Origin: Strigamia acuminata
Taxonomy: Eukaryota; Arthropoda; Chilopoda; Geophilomorpha; Linotaeniidae
Length of the DNA: 64,000 nucleotides
NCBI GenBank assembly: GCA_949358305.1
Contig: OX442320.1
Coordinates: forward strand, 1,366,501-1,430,500
Direction of reading: 5' to 3'
Both the position numbers and the translations under genes were made by a program. Positions 42,329 through 51,753 of this stretch are shown here, in pieces. Position 1 is the first letter of the stretch. Every line of letters starts with the position of its first letter. The notes under the pieces were generated by a model that saw only the letters and a list, made by a program, of their open reading frames with translations, had not been told where the DNA came from and did no database searches.

Positions 42329-44417
42329 GGAGTGTCCAAATACAACTCCTTTTGCAGTCGTATGGAGTTTGGGGCCACGTGACTGGCAAGGAGAAAGCCT
42401 TGCCAGCCACGGCTTCTGCGAAAGAAATCAGGGAGTTTGACAAGCGCGAGGAGAAAGCGCGCTCCACCATTTGTCTGGCTTGTGGAAAAGCCCAACAGGT
42501 AGTGGCTGTGGCACACGAAGGGGCCAAAGAGGTTTGGGAAGCGCTCAAAGCAGCTTACCAGCCCACTACCAGGGCACGCAAAGCCCGGCTTCGTCGCGAA
42601 TTTCTCATGTTGAAACTCCATGAGCAAGAAGAGATGATGGTCTTCTTGGCAAGAGTTGACAGGAAAGCCCTGGAGTTAAAGGACATCCAAGTGGACATTT
42701 CTGACGAATTCCTGGCTTTTCAGTACCTGGATCTGCTGCCACATCAATACGAAACGGTCAAGCAGACTGTCTACCACTGGGGAGACCCAGAATTCACGTC
42801 CAAGGCCGTCAAAGAACGATTATTAGGCGAATATAATCGCCTTTATGAACAAACAGATGAGTTTGGGGTTCCTGCAGGCATGGTGGATAATGCAAGTGCC
42901 TATTTCACCAAAGGCAGATGGCAACGTGGCCGGGGTGGAAATGTCTCCGGTTCTCCACGTGTCTGCTTTAATTGTGGTGGAACCAACCACTTCGCCCGGG
43001 AATGCCCTTCTCCACCTAAACAGCAACAAGGTGCTGCGAGAGGAAACCCGATAGGACAGTTCAGCAGGGGAAGTCAACGAGGGAAAAATCGTGGAAAAGG
43101 CCAGCAGAAGGCCGCCGTCACACAAATGGACATTTTCAGCGATTCCCCCGTGTCTTACTTCTCTGCAGCGATTTGTCAGGAGCAACCTCCGGTTGCAGTG
43201 TCGTTATTATCACATGCGAACTACGATTCGCAATGGTACGTCGACACAGGTGCGACGGACCATTTTTCGTTTAACAAATCCTGGTTTTCGGACTTTAAAC
43301 CATTAACTGGTTATTCTGTGCAACAAGGCGACGGAAAGTCGAAAATCGAGGGCATCGGAAATGTGACATTAATCTCGATTCATGGACAACGTACACGTGA
43401 ACTGACGTTGAAGAACGTTTATTATGCACCCAACTTCAAAAAGAATTTAATTTCTTTAGGTCGCACGGACGAAGCTGGGGCTACGACAATGGTTAAAAAT
43501 GGTAAAATGTTTATTTATGATGTGACAATTGATGATCCTTCTATCACTGCGATACGTACGAGTGATAGAATGTACAAGGTCAATTGTCGAATTAATCCTA
43601 AAAATTCTGTAAACACTGTTGCATTGTCTGCGCAACAGAGTGCAACAGTGGCATCTAGTCCACCTTTAAAGGGTGGAGAAATTGTTGATCCTTTACTAAC
43701 CCATTTAAATTTTAAGACCGCATTAACCCAAAATTTGAGTAAATCAGGGAAACCTGTACCTGCGAATAAGGGGCAAGCGAAAACTGCGAATAATGCGCCA
43801 GCGATCGTTGCAAACAATGCGAGTATGGAAATTTCGAATCAACAATCGAGTGTTTTAACCGACACACAGACTAGCTTAGTGGCAAGCAAGGGCAATAGGC
43901 CCAAGAATGCGAAAATTTTGAAAACAATGGTGCAAAACAATTTAACAAATGGAAATGGGGTTGTAGATGGAAAGGATGCTTCCATTAAACCAGACAAACC
44001 CCAAACGATGGACATCTGGCACTCTCGTATGGGACACCTTAATGCGAAGGGAATTGCATTATTGAACAAATCTACCGAAGTATTTGGTTTAAAGTTGTCC
44101 AACACGGAATTGTCGAGTTGTGATGCTTGTTCGAGGGCGAAAAGCACACGTGCCAGTTTTCCCCCCATTGCGAACATTTCGACCAAAGGGATTTTAGAAA
44201 TCGTCCATTTAGACGTGTGGGGCCCTTCACCAGTTAAGAGCATAGGTGGGGCGTACTACTATTTGGTCATGGTCGATGACTTCTCACGATTAATGTGGAT
44301 CGTGATTATGAAGAAAAAGAGCGAAGTTTTGGGCCATTTTAAGAAGTGGTTAACCGAAATTGAAAGAACGACTTCTAGGAAAGTCAAGTCAATTAAAACT
44401 GACAATGGAGGGGAATT
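42329..44417 (+). pseudogene. Copia A3 Gag-Pol, first part (5' end missing, split by E)
   Basis: Starts inside gag at W-S-V-Q-I-Q-L-L-L-Q, about 25 codons after the normal start, so LTR, leader and start codon are lacking. It then continues with Gag, zinc knuckle CFNCGGTNHFAREC, protease DTGATDH, pre-integrase motif and integrase to TDNGGEF, where element E is inserted with duplication GAATT (44413-44417). Practically identical to A1. The frame resumes at 51754. Confidence 0.9.
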
Positions 44418-44967
44418 TGTAGCAGAGGAGTGCGCAATTATCAGCGTAATTGCTGATAGGAAGCGTGAAAATAAACAAACGAGTTGTACTACGCGTACGA
44501 ACGGGCGCGATACGCGGCGTATCGACTTCAGCAAATGCGCGCGGCCTAATGCCGCTTATAAGCGCTAACAAATGCACTGAAATGTGCACTAAATGAACGA
44601 CAATGTTTAAAACAATAAAACAAGTTTAATATAAACATAATACATTACAAAAGAGTCCAATCTTGGAAGAAAATCAGCTAGGACACACACGGCTGTGTGT
44701 GTCGCCATCTTGGATTCAGATAACAGTGATGAGGGCACCCTGGTGCCGACAATTGACATTAGATATGAACAAATCATTGAATTGAAGAACAAATCACAAC
44801 AGAACCGAATAATAGTATGGAATTACATACGAGACAGCGCAAAACGAATAGTAACATCGAAATCAATTAAATAACAACTAAAATACGCTGTATATCTAAG
44901 CACAATGGGAAATCTAGGAAAAAAAAACAAATATATTCATCGATACAAATTGGTCTTTTGACCAACA
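44418..44967 (-). repeat. Copia E 3' LTR
   Basis: 550 bp. In element orientation it starts TGTTGGTCAAAAG and ends CACTCCTCTGCTACA. It contains CCAAGATGGCGACAC, the YY1-like site (plus-strand 44700-44714). The polypurine tract AAGAGGGGATT lies on its internal side (44968-44978). Confidence 0.95.
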
Positions 44968-45174
44968 AATCCCCTCTTCGATGGAAATATTTATCAGGGG
45001 ACAAGATGAACGTAAACTGGAATTACAGTTGATAATCGTCGAGAAATAAATGATAAAGTCGAATCATCGAGCCGGGTACTGTCGTGGTTATCACTTAACT
45101 AAGCTCGGAATTCCCACAGAAACTCGATGATCCTCGAAATCGGGTGAAACTAAATCAGGAATGTCACGATAAAG

Positions 45175-48100
45175 TTATGCTCGGAAGATCTTCGAAATGA
45201 GTGACCGCAAACGTTCGGATGAGAGCCATTTCGTAAAAATGTCTGCGATATTCACTTCGGATGCAACTTTTCGAAGATCGAAGACTCCTGTCGTATACCA
45301 CTCCCTGAGCCAATGATATTTCACGCGAATGTGTCGAGTTTTCGCGTTCTCAATGTCGTTAGACGTGAATTGGATAGCGGCCAGGGCATCGGAGTAAACA
45401 ACAGGTCGAGCTAATCGATTGAGAATCGGGAAATCGGTGTATACGGAGTCCAACCAGAAAAGCTCCTTTACACACTCTACTAGGGCGATAAACTCCGCTT
45501 CCATAGTAGAGCATGCAACGGTCGACTGTTTTCGACAGGACCAGCCGATAGGGACGTTGCCGATATACACGATGTGTCCTCCGAAACTCAAGGAGGTTTC
45601 CGGGTCGCTCGCCCACGATGCGTCGGTGAAAGCCGATAACTGACTCGATGTGCAGCCAGATAACTCGATGCAAAGGTCTGCAGTATTTGCCACGTACTGC
45701 AGAACCTGGAGAAGAGCGCGGATGTGGGTTCGGTTGTAGCACGTGTTATACTGTGCTAGAGCGATGACGGAGTACAAGATGTCGGGGCGAGTCCTCGATG
45801 CCAAAAACAATAGAGAGCCGATTACCGATCGGTAGGGAAAATCTTCTAATTTCTCTGTTGACCCACGAACGAGTGTTGTTCCCGGGGTCACTGGCACCTT
45901 AACTCGGTTGTTAGTTGATGTCCCGAACTTCTTTACAATTTTAGCGATGTAAGCACGTTGTGTAATAAACGTGCGTCCGGCGTCGCGAATGAACTCGACG
46001 CCTAGGAGCTTCGTGATCGGGCCGAGATTTACGATATCGAATTTCGAACTGATGAGTCGAATCAGCTGTGAGAAAACACTGTCGGATGCATAGAATACAA
46101 CGATGTCATCCACGTAAATCAGCATGACAGCGGTGTTGCCGAGTACGTAGACACAATTGCATGCCGGCATCTTTCGAAATCCGAGGGCCCGAAGAGTTTC
46201 GTCGAGTTTTTCGAACCATTGCCTGCCGGATTGGTGGAGCCCATATAGCGACTTGAGGAGAAGCCACACGTTGTTCGGGTCGGAGCATGTGGCACCTGCG
46301 GGGATTCGCATATATACTTTATGCTTTAACTCCCCGTACAGGTACGCACCTTTCACGTCGAGGTGGGCGTCCTGCCAACCACGTATTACGACGAGAAGAC
46401 AGAAAAACAGACGGATCAATATGAAGTTCACGACTGGGCTAAACACCTCATCAAAATCGACTCCGAGGGTTTGATAAAAACCCTGCGCTACCAAGCGCGC
46501 TCGGTATCGGGTGACGGTTCCGGCTGCATCGGTCTTTAATTTGAAAATCCATTTGCAGCCGAGAATAGTGGTGTCCGGTGGTCGTGGAACTTCAGTGTAA
46601 ATTTCTCGCTCTTTAAAAGTGTCCAATTCTTCTTGAATGGCTTCCCGCCATTTCGGAGCGTCGTTGAATTTCGGAATTTCGGCGAATGAAGCCGGTTCGG
46701 TTCGGCATAAATGAGCCGCATGACGAACGCCCGGAAGAACCGGTAACTTGTGCTCGAGATTACCGAAGAAAAATAGTCCGGGGTCGTAATCGATGTTGTT
46801 TAACATACAATATTCTTCGATATCATTGTATGATCGCAATCGGATTTTCGGAGTCGGAAAATAATAGACATCGATTAAGATTTTTCCGGGTTTTTGATCC
46901 TTTCTCAGATGTTCCTCGCGTACCCATTCACGGCACTCGCTATCTCCGCCGACGAATCGCCACTTATGAGTGGTGTGGCGCGCAGTCGCTGGTGAACTGG
47001 GATCGGGGTCGAAGATTTGCAACCCTTGCGTAGCATGATCGTCGACGCGTTGTTGACGACGGGTTGTAATGAACCTTGGCGTCGGCACCGGTGTTTCGCG
47101 AGGAAGTGGGCGTGTTGGCGAGCGCTGAGGTGATGGCGGAGCGGATGTACGAGGAGTTGTTGGAGGCGATTGTCGAGCCGATTGTTCCGCTGATGCGTCA
47201 ACGCGTTCGGATGTTTCCGGATAAATCGACAATTCGTCCATCTCTCGGATATCATGGTCCGTATCATGTTCCTCTTCATACGAAAGGTGATGAGATTGTC
47301 GAATGGACGCAGAACCCGGAGGCAACGTCACGCACAAATCCAGCAATTCCCTTTCCGGAGTTGTCGGTGGCGGAATGTGGATGTGCGGATATGCGGGAGG
47401 CGTGTGCATCGAAGCGGATGCCGTTGACACGTGTTGACTATTGCCATTGTCGGTATCATTCGCGGAATGTTCGGACGCCTCAGAGTCGGATCCCTTCGGC
47501 CACTGTTGATAATGGAGGTTATCATCGAATGTAACTGTTTGTTGTCCGGGACCAGTAAACGATTGTTGCGGCTGCTGCGTCGAAATTTTTATGGATTTCC
47601 GATACGACTGCCGCTCATCGATCTTGACGTGAATAGATTCGTAGACCTTATTGTCCGTCGGATTCCAAATCCTGTATCCACGGGTCCCAGAAGCGTAGCC
47701 GACTAAATACCCCTCCCAGGCCCGCGGATCCAGTTTCTTGCGGCCTGGCGCGGTGTAGTGCACCCAGCACTTAGAACCAACTTTTCGTAGATGTCGTAAC
47801 GAAAGGGCTCTCTGTCGCCAAAGGATGTATGGGACCTGATTATTAAGTCGGGAATGAGGGCATCTATTTTTAATGTAACTAAACGTGACGGCGAGTTCGG
47901 CCCAGAGCGCTTCTGGCAACTTGGTTTCAGATAAGACTGCACGAAAGTTGTCGGCCATTGTCCGGTTTATGCGCTCGGCCGTGCCGTTCATCTGTGGCGA
48001 TGATGGATTCGTTCGTTGTCCTTGGATGCCCTTGTCTTGTAGATATCGGAGAAACTCGTTTGACATAAACTCTCCGCCTCGATCAGTCCGAATTGCTTTT

Positions 48101-50193
48101 ATTTGCGTGCCCTGGATTCTCTCAACTCGAGCCACGAAGTCCTTAAAGGTTGCGAAAACCTGCGATTTCTGGGCCAGCGGTATAATCCAGCAATAGCGTG
48201 TCGCGTCGTCGATGACGGTAAGGACGAAACGTGCTCCTCCAAACGATGGAACTGGGGCTGGCCCCCAAATATCCATGTGGAGAAGGTCCAAAGGCTTCGT
48301 AGTCGAGGGATTCGGATCAGGCTTATGAGAAGCTTTTGTCGATTTGGCTATTCTGCAGTCGTTGCAGGCCAATTCCCTGCTCACTTCCCCTGGTTGCATT
48401 CCGTAAACTTGGTCGTTTGCGGCCAACAACTTCATTCCATTGGTGTGAAGGTGGCCGAGACGGCTGTGCCACAAACCAGTGGCATCCTTGACCGAAGCTG
48501 GATTGGCAATGACCTGCGTTTTCGGCTGGGACGGATTGCCGAGGGGAGGAAAGGAATTTGCATTTGGAATTGCAGTAGGAGTTGCCGTCGGGATTGACTG
48601 TAGGGCACTCGCATAGGAAGGAGGGGTGGTCAAATTGTTGTGGATTTGAGTAGGGATAGGAGGAGGAACCGGATTGGTTGGAATGGGAGCTTGTTGGACG
48701 GGAATTTGCTTCACGGGTTCAACTAGCGGCATTTCAATCCGAAAATCCGTAATTTCTCTTTGCTGTCCTTTTCCCTTTTTCGGTTTGGGAATTTTAATAA
48801 AATCCTCTTCTGTTGTGACGTACATTTGCGGCGGTAGCGTTGGAGTCGGTTGTACAGTGGGAGAAACCGTTGTCGCAAATGTCGGATTCGTACACAAACC
48901 GTCCACATAATAAAGACCTCCTCTCTCCTTTGCACGGATAAGAGGGCTGCGAATGTCCGATTGGTAAACATGAATCTCACTGTTGAAAACATGAATATGG
49001 TGTCGAGCTTTATCAATTTTCGAAACCGAAATCAAGTTGGCCTCGAAATTCGGCGCGTAGAGAACATTGGTCAAATTCACGGTGCAGCGGGTCTTGTCGA
49101 TGGCCATTAGCAAACGAACCGTTCCTTTTCCCGTCACTTGGGACTTGCCCTGCCCCAATTCGATATCAAATGGAATGACATCGGTGAATTCAACAAATCC
49201 AGCTCGCACGTGAGATACATGGTCTGTTGCGCCGCAATCCAGTATCCACTCATTCGATTGCATGAAATGGGCTACTGGACGTTGGACAACTTGTGGCGCA
49301 TTGACGAAAAATGTCCCCTCTCGGTGTGGATGCGAGCTTTCTCGGGGACGCGCGTTGTTGGCCTTCGCGGCAGCGTTCTTGTTGCGCCTGCGACTTTTGC
49401 TCCGAGAATTACGTTGGAGTGAAACCGTAGGTTGTCCCTGTTGTTGACGGGGCGGACGTGGACATCGGTTCGCGTAATGTCCGAGCTGATCACAATTAAA
49501 GCATTTCACTGTCGAAATATCCCGAGGTCCGGATTTATTTCGGGGTCGGAATTGTCCCTTCATAGACGCGTGAGCTGCTGATTGGCTCGTTCCGAGTAAC
49601 CCGATGGATTTGAGCCGCATGTGCTCGGAAATCAATTGTTCGGCAACATCCTTCGGCGTGAATTGAGGATCCGGCCAATGGTATATTGCGAAAGTCGCCT
49701 GAGCATATTCGGGCGGCAGACACTTCAGATACTGGTACGCGTGGTGAACCGGGCTAATAATCTCGTTGACATCGCTTAATTGCCGCACGTAATTGTCGAC
49801 ACGGGCAATGAAATCCGGCATATCCTCGCCAGGTTGGAGTTGGAGGCTGAGGAACTCCCAGCGCATTGCCGCCTGACGGGCTCTAGAGCTGGGCGCGTAG
49901 GTTTTTGCCAACTTGTCCCACGCCTCCTTTGGCGTGTTACAGGTTTCCAAAACAGTACGCTTGGCGGGGCTCACATGGAGGTATATGAGGCCTAGCGCCT
50001 TGTCCCTCTTTATGTTGAAGCGATCAAGTTCTTTAGCCGTCAGGGTGGCAATGTGTTCTGCCTCTTTGTCCTCCGTTATGTGACGCCAAAGGCCTTCAGA
50101 TTTCAGGAGAAACTGCATCGACAATCGCCATTGTTCGTAATTGTCGACACCAAGAACCGTAATTAAATTGTTCGGATTCCCTGATTTGTGCAT
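45175..50193 (-). CDS. Copia E Gag-Pol polyprotein, intact
   Basis: About 1672 residues from the ATG at 50193 (MHKSGNPNNLITVLG), aligned with the B start; an in-frame ATG lies 12 codons upstream. Approximate positions counted from 50229: Gag with LLKSEGLWRH near 45; zinc knuckle CFNCDQLGHYANRC at 243; protease DCGATDH at 330 (Cys in the D-x-G triad as in B); integrase D (MDIWGP) 650, D (TDRGGEF) 712, E (GTAERIN) 745; a long proline/serine/threonine-rich linker near 905-1090, which makes it longer than B; reverse transcriptase with YVDD at 1370; RNase H beginning FTDASWAS at 1530. No stop, no frameshift, all catalytic residues present. Confidence 0.96.
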   Translation of the reverse strand: MHKSGNPNNLITVLGVDNYEQWRLSMQFLLKSEGLWRHITEDKEAEHIATLTAKELDRFNIKRDKALGLIYLHVSPAKRTVLETCNTPKEAWDKLAKTYAPSSRARQAAMRWEFLSLQLQPGEDMPDFIARVDNYVRQLSDVNEIISPVHHAYQYLKCLPPEYAQATFAIYHWPDPQFTPKDVAEQLISEHMRLKSIGLLGTSQSAAHASMKGQFRPRNKSGPRDISTVKCFNCDQLGHYANRCPRPPRQQQGQPTVSLQRNSRSKSRRRNKNAAAKANNARPRESSHPHREGTFFVNAPQVVQRPVAHFMQSNEWILDCGATDHVSHVRAGFVEFTDVIPFDIELGQGKSQVTGKGTVRLLMAIDKTRCTVNLTNVLYAPNFEANLISVSKIDKARHHIHVFNSEIHVYQSDIRSPLIRAKERGGLYYVDGLCTNPTFATTVSPTVQPTPTLPPQMYVTTEEDFIKIPKPKKGKGQQREITDFRIEMPLVEPVKQIPVQQAPIPTNPVPPPIPTQIHNNLTTPPSYASALQSIPTATPTAIPNANSFPPLGNPSQPKTQVIANPASVKDATGLWHSRLGHLHTNGMKLLAANDQVYGMQPGEVSRELACNDCRIAKSTKASHKPDPNPSTTKPLDLLHMDIWGPAPVPSFGGARFVLTVIDDATRYCWIIPLAQKSQVFATFKDFVARVERIQGTQIKAIRTDRGGEFMSNEFLRYLQDKGIQGQRTNPSSPQMNGTAERINRTMADNFRAVLSETKLPEALWAELAVTFSYIKNRCPHSRLNNQVPYILWRQRALSLRHLRKVGSKCWVHYTAPGRKKLDPRAWEGYLVGYASGTRGYRIWNPTDNKVYESIHVKIDERQSYRKSIKISTQQPQQSFTGPGQQTVTFDDNLHYQQWPKGSDSEASEHSANDTDNGNSQHVSTASASMHTPPAYPHIHIPPPTTPERELLDLCVTLPPGSASIRQSHHLSYEEEHDTDHDIREMDELSIYPETSERVDASAEQSARQSPPTTPRTSAPPSPQRSPTRPLPRETPVPTPRFITTRRQQRVDDHATQGLQIFDPDPSSPATARHTTHKWRFVGGDSECREWVREEHLRKDQKPGKILIDVYYFPTPKIRLRSYNDIEEYCMLNNIDYDPGLFFFGNLEHKLPVLPGVRHAAHLCRTEPASFAEIPKFNDAPKWREAIQEELDTFKEREIYTEVPRPPDTTILGCKWIFKLKTDAAGTVTRYRARLVAQGFYQTLGVDFDEVFSPVVNFILIRLFFCLLVVIRGWQDAHLDVKGAYLYGELKHKVYMRIPAGATCSDPNNVWLLLKSLYGLHQSGRQWFEKLDETLRALGFRKMPACNCVYVLGNTAVMLIYVDDIVVFYASDSVFSQLIRLISSKFDIVNLGPITKLLGVEFIRDAGRTFITQRAYIAKIVKKFGTSTNNRVKVPVTPGTTLVRGSTEKLEDFPYRSVIGSLLFLASRTRPDILYSVIALAQYNTCYNRTHIRALLQVLQYVANTADLCIELSGCTSSQLSAFTDASWASDPETSLSFGGHIVYIGNVPIGWSCRKQSTVACSTMEAEFIALVECVKELFWLDSVYTDFPILNRLARPVVYSDALAAIQFTSNDIENAKTRHIRVKYHWLREWYTTGVFDLRKVASEVNIADIFTKWLSSERLRSLISKIFRA

Positions 50194-51186
50194 TTTGAAT
50201 CGCTGGACGAGACACGACGCGGAGAACACAAAGGCTCAGAGAGTGGCACAAAATCGGAGCACAATTCACTATTCGGAGCACTGCACTTCACTGATCCCCC
50301 GTTGTTCAAAGCGGAAAACCAAAATTGGGAGGCAATGCTAAAATTGCCTGACAACCTGTGGCAAGTGTCCCCCCGACGTCCTTTACGACCACCTGGGGTC
50401 ACGGGAATGTCGGGTGGCGCAGGGCTCAGCCTTGCCACAGAATACAATGGTGCGGTGTTCGGAATCGAACGGAGGGCACCAAGGATTCTAATTGACCCAC
50501 CAAAATCCCACTTAAAATTAACAAAGGTAATTTCGACACAAAGGAGAAAAAGATGAATCAACTGCGGTTGCAGTCCTCGTGCAAATGAAGGCACGGCGCG
50601 GTTTTCTCGAAAAACCGGAAAAATCGCAATTTGGACGTTAATGTCCGAATTCTTCTCGAAAATTCGAGGCTCTTCTTCCTCTTGAATAGATCGAAGATTA
50701 CGACCGTTCACCGGGGAACCAAGCCGCCAATATTCGAGTATTGGATTCTCGTTGGAACTGTCGCCGAAGCTAAACAGTGTCGTACGGTGAAATCGGCGAA
50801 AAATCTGAAAATAAACAAAAATCGTCTCAAAATTCGCGAATCCCGCGTAATTTTGGACGACATTAAATGCAGAATCGCTCGGAAAACAGCCCTGGCTGTT
50901 GTAAAACGTTGGAAACGTCGAAAAACCTGGAAATAACAATTTTTGCCGTGAAATTTGCGAATCCCGCACAATTCCAGGCAAATTTAAACACAAAATGGTG
51001 AAATCGACGTCGTGACTCGTGGAAAACGTCGGTAATACGTCCCGGGCGTATGACGAAACGTATGGCGAACGAAAATCCACTCGAAGATCGTTGGGCACTG
51101 AAAATAAATGTTTTTGGCGAAAAATCGCGATTTTCGCGAATTTTCCGTCAAAAATTACACAAAAAGCGAATGAATTCAGCAAACAA
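50194..51186 (-). other. Copia E 5' leader with structured RNA module
   Basis: Contains CCACCTGGGGTC (50389-50400), the common leader block (50471-50502) and hairpins H1-H4 (50599-50719). A 385-codon frame on the element's strand (51320-50163) starts inside the LTR and spans the leader, overlapping gag. Parts of its peptide (IAIFPVFRENRA, VTPGGRKGRRG) have counterparts in the B leader frame. Confidence 0.7.
50599..50719 (-). promoter_or_regulatory. Structured leader RNA module (family E copy)
   Basis: H1: CGGTTTT/AAAACCG with the loop CTCGA, the same loop as in C (50599-50617). H2: arms AATTTGGAC/GTCCGAATT with one mismatch (50629-50652). H3: CTCGAA-AA-TTCGAG (50655-50668). H4: GTTC-ACCGGG-GAAC (50706-50719), the invariant loop on a shorter stem. 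The order and spacing match B and C. Confidence 0.6.
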
Positions 51187-51202
51187 CCATCCTCTGCTAC
51201 CA
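51187..51202 (-). promoter_or_regulatory. Copia E primer-binding site (initiator tRNA-Met)
   Basis: TGGTAGCAGAGGATGG in element orientation, one base after the LTR end, complementary to the initiator tRNA-Met 3' end. With the LTR end CCTCTGCTACA it can form an 11-bp hairpin-like inverted repeat. Confidence 0.92.
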
Positions 51203-51203
51203 A

Positions 51204-51753
51204 TGTAGCAGAGGAGTGCGCAATTATCAGCGTAATTGCTGATAGGAAGCGTGAAAATAAACAAACGAGTTGTACTACGCGTACGAACGGGCGCGATACG
51301 CGGCGTATCGACTTCAGCAAATGCGCGCGGCCTAATGCCGCTTATAAGCGCTAACAAATGCACTGAAATGTGCACTAAATGAACGACAATGTTTAAAACA
51401 ATAAAACAAGTTTAATATAAACATAATACATTACAAAAGAGTCCAATCTTGGAAGAAAATCAGCTAGGACACACACGGCTGTGTGTGTCGCCATCTTGGA
51501 TTCAGATAACAGTGATGAGGGCACCCTGGTGCCGACAATTGACATTAGATATGAACAAATCATTGAATTGAAGAACAAATCACAACAGAACCGAATAATA
51601 GTATGGAATTACATACGAGACAGCGCAAAACGAATAGTAACATCGAAATCAATTAAATAACAACTAAAATACGCTGTATATCTAAGCACAATGGGAAATC
51701 TAGGAAAAAAAAACAAATATATTCATCGATACAAATTGGTCTTTTGACCAACA
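51204..51753 (-). repeat. Copia E 5' LTR
   Basis: 550 bp and identical by eye to the 3' copy, followed by the target duplication GAATT and the resumed A3 integrase frame. Confidence 0.96.

Larger units (their letters stand above)
44418..51753 (-). mobile_element. Copia family E element, complete
   Basis: Two 550-bp LTRs (44418-44967 and 51204-51753), identical by eye, with the 5-bp target duplication GAATT (44413-44417 and 51754-51758) inside the integrase gene of A3. Primer-binding site, polypurine tract and an intact polyprotein are all present. With D it is the youngest and best preserved insertion here. Confidence 0.96.
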
